A DNA stretch of 64,000 bases from Fibrobacter sp. (lineage in GTDB: Bacteria; Fibrobacterota; Fibrobacteria; Fibrobacterales; Fibrobacteraceae). Below are positions 58,708 through 64,000 of this stretch, one piece after another (the first letter of the stretch is position 1; each line of letters starts with the position of its first letter). The position numbers and the translations under genes are program-made. The DNA lies in assembly GCA_024398965.1 (NCBI GenBank), contig JAKSIF010000001.1, forward strand, positions 172,482 to 236,481. The letters are read 5' to 3'. A model generated the notes under the pieces. It saw only the letters and a program-made list of their open reading frames with translations. It did no database searches and was not told the DNA's origin.

Positions 58708-58714
58708 ACCTTTT

Positions 58715-59863
58715 ATGGATTTTACCGCGCTTGAAAATTCCGCCTTTGTCGAAATTGCCGAGACTTTGCGATCGGTACGCAAGCGTGACGAGCAACTGAA
58801 GCTCATTCAGCATATTCTTTCCCAAAAATTCGAGACAGCAAGCGCATCCCATCAAGAGGAATGCGACAAGATCCGCGATCTGGTAAAAGGAAAACCCGGC
58901 GAACTCATCGGCAATACCAGCGAGATGCGCGCCGTTCGCGAGCAGGTAAGGCATATTGCTCCTACCGTGGCTCTTGTACTTGTTCGTGGGAATGCAGGAA
59001 CCGGAAAGGAATATGTGGCCCGAAGCATCCATCAGCTTTCCGACCGCAGCGAAAGGCCGTTTGTAACACTAAACTGCAATTCCATCAGCGAAAGCGGCAA
59101 TGTGAATTCATTCGAAAGCGAGCTGTTCGGATACGAACGTGGAGCCTTTACAGGCGCCACAAGCCGACGCCTCGGCAAGGCTGAGCTCGCGTCCGGCGGT
59201 ACCCTCTTTCTAGACGAAGTAGCCAACCTGAGCGAAACCTCCCAGATAAAGCTGTTGCAATTCATCCAGGACGGAAAATTCAGCCGTCAAGGAAGCAACA
59301 TCGTGCAGAACGCCGACGTACGCCTAATCGCAAGTACCGCAAGAAATCTAGAGCAGATGATGCAGCAAGGTCTTTTCCGCGAAGACCTTTACTACCGTCT
59401 AAACATCTTCCAGATTCATCTCACGGATTTGTCCCAGCGCAAGACAGACATTCTGCTACTGGCCGACTATTTCATCGCCAAGATGAACTTGAAATACGGC
59501 AAGAACATTCTGCGTTTGAGTTCTCCAGCCATCGACATGCTGCTAAGCTATCACTGGCCCGGCAATGTCCGCGAGTTGGAAAACTGCATTGAGCACGCTA
59601 GCCTCGTAACAACAGATGTGGCCATTAACGCCTACGACCTGCCCCCATCCTTGCAGACAGACGTTACCTCCGGCACAGCACTGCTCCCCGAAGGAACCTC
59701 GCCCCTGTCCACCCTTATCGACAGCTACGAGCGCGAAATCATCAGCGAAGCTCTGCGTCGTCACCGCGGAAACATGAGCGCAGCCGGCCGCGACCTGGAC
59801 TTGAGCCCACGAGTGATGCACTACAAGGTCAATCGCCTGGGAATCGAAGTGAACAAGAGCTAA
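58715..59863 (+). CDS. Sigma-54 interacting transcriptional activator (AAA+ and Fis-type HTH)
   Basis: A 382-residue protein. Residues 1-65 are a short helical region with no receiver, GAF or PAS domain. The AAA+ domain (about 66-310) has Walker A GNAGTGKE, the sigma-54 contact loop GAFTGA, Walker B GGTLFLDEV and the arginine-finger region FREDLYYRLN. The C-terminus is a Fis-type helix-turn-helix (REIISEALRRHRGNMSAAGRDL). It should open sigma-54 promoters, with activity set by partner proteins or by its level. The divergent neighbour is glnN, so a nitrogen-related role is plausible. Confidence 0.93.
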   Translation: MDFTALENSAFVEIAETLRSVRKRDEQLKLIQHILSQKFETASASHQEECDKIRDLVKGKPGELIGNTSEMRAVREQVRHIAPTVALVLVRGNAGTGKEYVARSIHQLSDRSERPFVTLNCNSISESGNVNSFESELFGYERGAFTGATSRRLGKAELASGGTLFLDEVANLSETSQIKLLQFIQDGKFSRQGSNIVQNADVRLIASTARNLEQMMQQGLFREDLYYRLNIFQIHLTDLSQRKTDILLLADYFIAKMNLKYGKNILRLSSPAIDMLLSYHWPGNVRELENCIEHASLVTTDVAINAYDLPPSLQTDVTSGTALLPEGTSPLSTLIDSYEREIISEALRRHRGNMSAAGRDLDLSPRVMHYKVNRLGIEVNKS

Positions 59864-59948
59864 ACTAGCGACTTTCACTCGTAATAGATGTTTTATATAA
59901 CTTTACACGCACATTTCAAATATCTAAATTATCGCCCAAAAGTTTTTG

Positions 59949-60142
59949 TGCCCTGAAAAGCTCTTTGTTTTCGTCGTAGGAACCCTGCTAAAAAACAAAG
60001 GAGAGAACCCGGTGTGAATCCGGGACGGTCCCGCCGCTGTATGGGAGTACGAAACCGGCAAATTTCAAAACCAGTGTGAGGTAGCCAACCCTCATGCGAA
60101 GGAGCCGGAAGTAGGAAGATCCCCAAGCCAGAAGAACTGCAA
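59949..60142 (+). ncRNA. Cobalamin (B12) riboswitch
   Basis: The conserved core is clear: GGTGTGAATCCGGGACGGTC followed by CCGCCGCTGT at 60011-60040, and the 3' B12-box-like AGCCAGAAGAACTGC at 60126-60140. It lies in the 5' leader of the TonB-dependent receptor gene, 22 bases before its ATG, so high adenosylcobalamin should shut off receptor and lipoprotein synthesis. Confidence 0.93.
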
Positions 60143-60164
60143 AAACAAACGAACAAGAGGAACG

Positions 60165-62225
60165 ATGCGAGAGACATCCAAGTCCATAACCGCCCTAGCG
60201 GTGTTTTTGGGTATGGCTGCGGCCGCCCACGCAAATGATGCCTACAAAAGCATCATTGTTTCCTCGCAGGAATTCGTTCAAGACTTAGGCTCTTCCGAAA
60301 TCAAAGAACCGCCCCCGGCCCCTGCCGACGTAGCACCCAGTTACGAAGAAATCAAACCCGAGGCCTGGGAAGGTCGTGGACTTTCCGCAGCGGAAATTCT
60401 ATCCTCTCTGCCCGGCATCCAAAGCTACAAGCAAGGCGGCATGGGCAGTTTCCAGACCGTAAGTATCCGAGGCATCGCCGCCCGAAACATTCTGATTTGC
60501 GTTGACGGCGTTCCCCTGAACGATGCAAGTGGCGGCGCAGCAGACCTAGGTGCAATCGATTTGAACGGCATCGAAAAAATCGAAGTGTATAAAGACCGAG
60601 TTCCTGCAAAGTTCGGAGGTACAGGTCTTGGCGGGGCCATCAACTTCGTAACGAAAAGTGCTGTACATAAAGACGGTTCCCACGGGAAACGCGAACGCGG
60701 AGTATCCGGTCGCGTCATCGCAACCATCGGCAGCCACAATTCCTTCGAAGGCGCCGCCCAAATTTCCGCAAGTCCCAAGGATAGCGTGGAATTCACCGCC
60801 ACCATTTCCGCCCGACATAGCGATAACGATTACGAATTTCTGAACCGTAACGGCACCGCCTACAACAAGGACGACGACTTTACGGATAAGCGGGAAAATG
60901 CGGAGTTCACGGAATACACCGGCAACCTGAAGTACCGAGTTCTTCACAAGGGCGATTTCTTCTCTACGGTTTCTACAAGTGTCACTCATACTGAAGCAGG
61001 CAACCCGGGCCACGAAAGTTCCCAGACCAAGGTGGCAGAATTTGTGGGCGACAACGCCCAAGTTTCATACCGGCTGGAAACGCCTGTTCTTTTGCAATGT
61101 CTGCTGTTGGAGGCAGGCGTCGCCGGAAAATTCGAGAAGAACGTTTCCGGATCCTACTACCCACTGGATTTTATCGGCTACAGCTATCCTGATTTTATCA
61201 AGTATGGCCTGGCAGGTTACCGCCTAATGCCCGAAGCCGTGGGAACCTTGATTCTTGACCGGTTCGAAGCGACCTTGCGCGCAGCAGCCAGCACCGAACA
61301 TTGGGAAGCCCGAGGCACAATCCGAGACTTTGGCGTAGATCGTTACACGACATCCATTGCAGCCAACGCAGAATACGCCTTTACCAAATGGCTATCCCTA
61401 TTTGCAGAAGGAAACATTCTGAAAACCATCGATGACGTAGATGGCGGAAAATTTCTGATGCCAACAGGAACTGCAACCATCAGCGATGCGGAAACCAGGA
61501 ACATTTCTTTTGCAGGAATGGTCCAGGCGAAATTCGGCAAGAAGGAAAGCCTGTTCGGCGGAAACGTCAGCATTGGGCGTTTCTACAGGCAGCCTCAGCT
61601 CATGGAACTTTACGGCGTTTACCAGGGAGTACTTTCCAATCCTAAACTGAAAGACGAAACCGCAGTCCGTTTTGAAGCAGGCGGATTTGTACAAAGTCCT
61701 TCACGCAAGACAACCCTACGTGCAACCTACTTCGACAGCTACCTTGAAAACGGAATCTTCTGGACGGTAAGCACGAATACAATGAAAGCCTTCAACGTCA
61801 ACGACGCCAGAATCCAGGGCGTTGAGCTAGAGATGAACAGCAGACCTGTATCTTTTTTCGAAACAACTCTTCGCGGAACAATTCAAGACCCAAGGGATGA
61901 CGGCAAGTTAAAAATGTACAACGGCAAGCTATTGCCGGGTGAACCCGTACACAGCTATTTTGCTGAGGGGAAATTATACCTGCCATTACATCTTGACCTT
62001 GCCTTTGATGTAAACTATCGGACTCGCATCTATACAGATCGTGCAAACAGAACCAGGCAACCCCCTGTCACTAGGTACAATGCCGCTTTGGGTTTCAATC
62101 CTTGGGAACCCACTCGGTTGATATTCAGCATCACCAATATTTCTGACGAGACCTACACCAACATTTATTCGCCCAACCCGACTCCCGGAAGGGAATTTCA
62201 TTTTACGATTTTACAAAAATTCTAA
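60165..62225 (+). CDS. btuB: TonB-dependent vitamin B12 receptor (BtuB-like)
   Basis: A 686-residue outer-membrane receptor. A signal peptide (ending AAAHA) is followed by a plug domain at about 50-165 (LSAAEILSSLPGIQSYKQGG, VSIRGIAARNILICVDGVPL, GGTGLGGAINFVTK) and a barrel ending in FHFTILQKF with the terminal aromatic residue. Similarity alone says only TonB-dependent receptor; the cobalamin riboswitch in its leader makes B12 or another corrinoid the likely substrate. AGAGGAA precedes the ATG. It is followed after 55 bases by a beta-propeller lipoprotein gene. No btuF, btuC or btuD is in the window. Confidence 0.88.
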   Translation: MRETSKSITALAVFLGMAAAAHANDAYKSIIVSSQEFVQDLGSSEIKEPPPAPADVAPSYEEIKPEAWEGRGLSAAEILSSLPGIQSYKQGGMGSFQTVSIRGIAARNILICVDGVPLNDASGGAADLGAIDLNGIEKIEVYKDRVPAKFGGTGLGGAINFVTKSAVHKDGSHGKRERGVSGRVIATIGSHNSFEGAAQISASPKDSVEFTATISARHSDNDYEFLNRNGTAYNKDDDFTDKRENAEFTEYTGNLKYRVLHKGDFFSTVSTSVTHTEAGNPGHESSQTKVAEFVGDNAQVSYRLETPVLLQCLLLEAGVAGKFEKNVSGSYYPLDFIGYSYPDFIKYGLAGYRLMPEAVGTLILDRFEATLRAAASTEHWEARGTIRDFGVDRYTTSIAANAEYAFTKWLSLFAEGNILKTIDDVDGGKFLMPTGTATISDAETRNISFAGMVQAKFGKKESLFGGNVSIGRFYRQPQLMELYGVYQGVLSNPKLKDETAVRFEAGGFVQSPSRKTTLRATYFDSYLENGIFWTVSTNTMKAFNVNDARIQGVELEMNSRPVSFFETTLRGTIQDPRDDGKLKMYNGKLLPGEPVHSYFAEGKLYLPLHLDLAFDVNYRTRIYTDRANRTRQPPVTRYNAALGFNPWEPTRLIFSITNISDETYTNIYSPNPTPGREFHFTILQKF

Positions 62226-62280
62226 CCCCCAACCTATTCCCGTTCAAATCGGGAATGTCACCTAAACCAAAGGAAAAGAC

Positions 62281-63732
62281 ATGAATCGCAAGATACTAGC
62301 TCTCCTTACTGCAGCAAGCTTTGCAATGTTCTTCAGCGCTTGCGGCGACGACAATTCCAGCTCCAGCAGCGGTCCGGATATCACCTGTGAAGATACCGAC
62401 GACTGCTTGGACGACGACGAAAACCTTTCTAGTTCCGACGATAAGGAACCGTCCTCTTCCAGCAGCAAGAAGGACGACGCAAAGTCCTCCAGCAGCGTAA
62501 AGGAAGACAAGGGCGAATCCAGTTCTTCTGCAAAAGAAGATAAGGACGAAGACAAGTCCAGCTCCTCTACCGCAAAGGAAGAAAGCAGCTCCAGCGAAAA
62601 GACCGAATCCTCCTCTAGCGAAAATGTTTCCAGCTCTTCCGAAGAAGCCATTGATTCATCCAGCTCCGAAGAACCGGCAGAAAGCAGCTCCAGCGAAGAA
62701 GTGAAGCCCGTCGAATACGCAAACACCACCCCGAACCTGGCCGACCTTGAAGTTTCCGGCGACACACTGTTCGCCGTATTCCAGCGTCAGAACGCCGACT
62801 ACAGCATTACTCACAATGGTCTGCTTGCCATGTATAAGTTGAGTGACGGCACTCTCCTGGACACCATCCAGCTTGCCACCCAGAATCCCTCCGCTGTGAA
62901 GGTTGCTGGCGGCAATGTCTATGTGGCAACCGCTGGTGCTTACGACGCATCCTACAGTCTCCCTGCAGACGACAAGCGCGGTATCGAAAAGGTTGATCTG
63001 AAAAAGAAGACTTCCAGCCTCTTTATCAGCGCCACCAAGTTGGGCGGCGGTGTTCAGGATTTCGTTGTAGATAAAAAGAATAACAAGGGCTATACCGCCA
63101 TATACCTGGCATACGGCAGTGTTATTGTAGCAGAAATAGACCTGGCCTCTGGTTCTGTGAAAACAGTCAGCGACATCAAGGATGCATCCGGCTCTCTGGA
63201 ATTCGATGAAGAAAACAGCACCCTGTACATCAGCGATCGCTTTATGGACTGGAATACAGGTGATATGCACATCGGCGTATTCGCTTACAAGAACGGCACA
63301 CTCACCGCAGTATCCGATGCAGAGCCCGACGAAGAAATCCGTATGCCCTACAGCATCAAGGCCATCAAGGGTGTTCCCTATGTATTCGTTTCTGACTACA
63401 GCACCGGTGCACTTTATGTTGATTACGCAGACTCCGAATCCGACGGTACCGACTTCTTCCAGGATTCCAAGCTGGCCGCTGTAAACGGCGAACTCTTCTT
63501 GATGGAACGTGGCGACGCAGCAACCATCGCAAAGATCAACACAGCAGACGGTTCCGCTACATGGCAGTCCATCGCCTCCGGCAAGAACCCCTACGACATG
63601 GTCGCCGCAAGTGCATCCACCGCATGGGTCGCCTACTACGGTTCCCCCGCTCTGGAACTGATCAGCACCTCCAACGGTTCCTCCGTAAAGCTGATCGATA
63701 CCAAGGAATTCTGCGCTGTAAAAGTCGATTAA
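62281..63732 (+). CDS. Beta-propeller lipoprotein with Ser/Asp/Glu-rich linker, possible corrinoid-binding partner of BtuB
   Basis: A 483-residue lipoprotein (signal MNRKILALLTAASFAMFFSAC). Residues about 25-142 are a flexible linker of SSSS blocks mixed with Asp, Glu and Lys. Residues about 145-483 contain repeated strand blocks of the YncE/NHL beta-propeller style (NLADLEVSGDTLFAVFQRQN, NPSAVKVAGGNVYVATAGAY, GSLEFDEENSTLYISDRFMD, IKAIKGVPYVFVSD, LAAVNGELFLMER). It lies directly behind the B12-regulated receptor gene and before a terminator, so it should share the riboswitch. In Bacteroides a propeller lipoprotein, BtuG, captures B12 for BtuB; the same job is proposed here by context only. 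Confidence 0.8.
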   Translation: MNRKILALLTAASFAMFFSACGDDNSSSSSGPDITCEDTDDCLDDDENLSSSDDKEPSSSSSKKDDAKSSSSVKEDKGESSSSAKEDKDEDKSSSSTAKEESSSSEKTESSSSENVSSSSEEAIDSSSSEEPAESSSSEEVKPVEYANTTPNLADLEVSGDTLFAVFQRQNADYSITHNGLLAMYKLSDGTLLDTIQLATQNPSAVKVAGGNVYVATAGAYDASYSLPADDKRGIEKVDLKKKTSSLFISATKLGGGVQDFVVDKKNNKGYTAIYLAYGSVIVAEIDLASGSVKTVSDIKDASGSLEFDEENSTLYISDRFMDWNTGDMHIGVFAYKNGTLTAVSDAEPDEEIRMPYSIKAIKGVPYVFVSDYSTGALYVDYADSESDGTDFFQDSKLAAVNGELFLMERGDAATIAKINTADGSATWQSIASGKNPYDMVAASASTAWVAYYGSPALELISTSNGSSVKLIDTKEFCAVKVD

Positions 63733-63787
63733 TACAAGCCACTCAAAAATTTATATGTGGTCTCGCTTTTGCGGGCTAGAAAAAAGA

Positions 63788-63816
63788 AGTCCTCTGAAAA
63801 ATCAGGGGACTTTTTC
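63788..63816 (+). terminator. Terminator of the btuB-propeller operon
   Basis: AGTCCTCTG and CAGGGGACT pair around AAAAAT and are followed by TTTTCT. Confidence 0.9.
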
Positions 63817-64000
63817 TATGGGCGTCCTTAGCAACGTAAGATTTCTGTAGCAAAATAATACTATTTGTTTCAATTTATATACAAAAATCGCAGCCAATTC
63901 ATGCAATCCACTTTTGAGCTATTCATAAATAAGGTAAATTTTATTTCAACTAAACATTAAACTAACACACTTGGCGGTTTGAACCCGCTAAAGAAATAAC

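Noticed and set aside
58425..58714. Sigma-54 promoter for glnN in the region shared with the activator gene
   Set aside because: No GG-N10-GC arrangement resembling TGGCAC-N5-TTGC was found on either strand; control of glnN by the neighbour remains an inference.

Overview
This window looks like a chromosome segment of a Fibrobacter-type bacterium (phylum Fibrobacteres). The grounds are family content: a fibro-slime protein, six FISUMP-domain proteins (Fibrobacter succinogenes major paralogous domain), a TIGR02147 regulator, Ser-rich linkers in secreted enzymes, a GH5 cellulase ending in a type IX-secretion-like tail, and a GH16 glucanase with the circular permutation known from the F. succinogenes lichenase. 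No rRNA, tRNA, phage, insertion sequence or CRISPR array was found.

Layout. 1-4.6 kb: most of a giant fibro-slime protein (minus strand, running off the left edge). 4.9-10.8 kb: an Rpn-type nuclease, an FHA-GGDEF diguanylate cyclase, a MATE transporter, a small lipoprotein and an azlC-azlD-NAT-like operon. 10.9-19.3 kb: GH5 cellulase, a small exported protein, mltG, a second MATE transporter and an 808-residue FISUMP lipoprotein. 19.4-26.4 kb: a tight six-gene minus-strand operon (small membrane protein, ABC ATPase, ABC permease, two PilT-like ATPases with degraded catalytic motifs, patatin-like barrel protein). 26.6-34.2 kb: AspT/YidE-type exchanger, small FISUMP lipoprotein, LysR regulator, outer-membrane barrel, CotH-kinase lipoprotein, GGGP synthase, GSCFA protein. 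34.3-45 kb: alaS, permuted GH16 lipoprotein, pilC-pilT, thioredoxin-like lipoprotein, epmA, another FISUMP protein, sufS. 45-56 kb: an accessory stretch with a possible structured RNA, two XRE regulators, a TIGR02147/FISUMP pair, small exported proteins, two FISUMP genes with near-identical ends, a regulator remnant, an Rpn-like protein and several dispersed repeats. 56.3-64 kb: type III glutamine synthetase divergent from a sigma-54 activator, then a cobalamin riboswitch in front of a BtuB-like receptor and a beta-propeller lipoprotein.

How the parts work together. Much of the window concerns the cell surface: adhesion and polysaccharide attack (fibro-slime, GH5, GH16), surface lipoproteins (FISUMP, CotH), pili (pilT/pilC) and vitamin B12 capture. 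Many first genes of transcription units carry a Bacteroidetes-like TAnnTTTG promoter element so close to the ATG that their mRNAs may be leaderless, whereas several other genes, mostly for secreted proteins or inside operons, carry clear Shine-Dalgarno sequences.

The observations I rate highest are the ABC exporter plus degenerate PilT pair plus patatin-barrel operon, the B12-riboswitch-controlled receptor/propeller pair (a possible functional analogue of Bacteroides BtuB-BtuG), the FISUMP twin genes with conserved ends and divergent middles, and the compact promoters.
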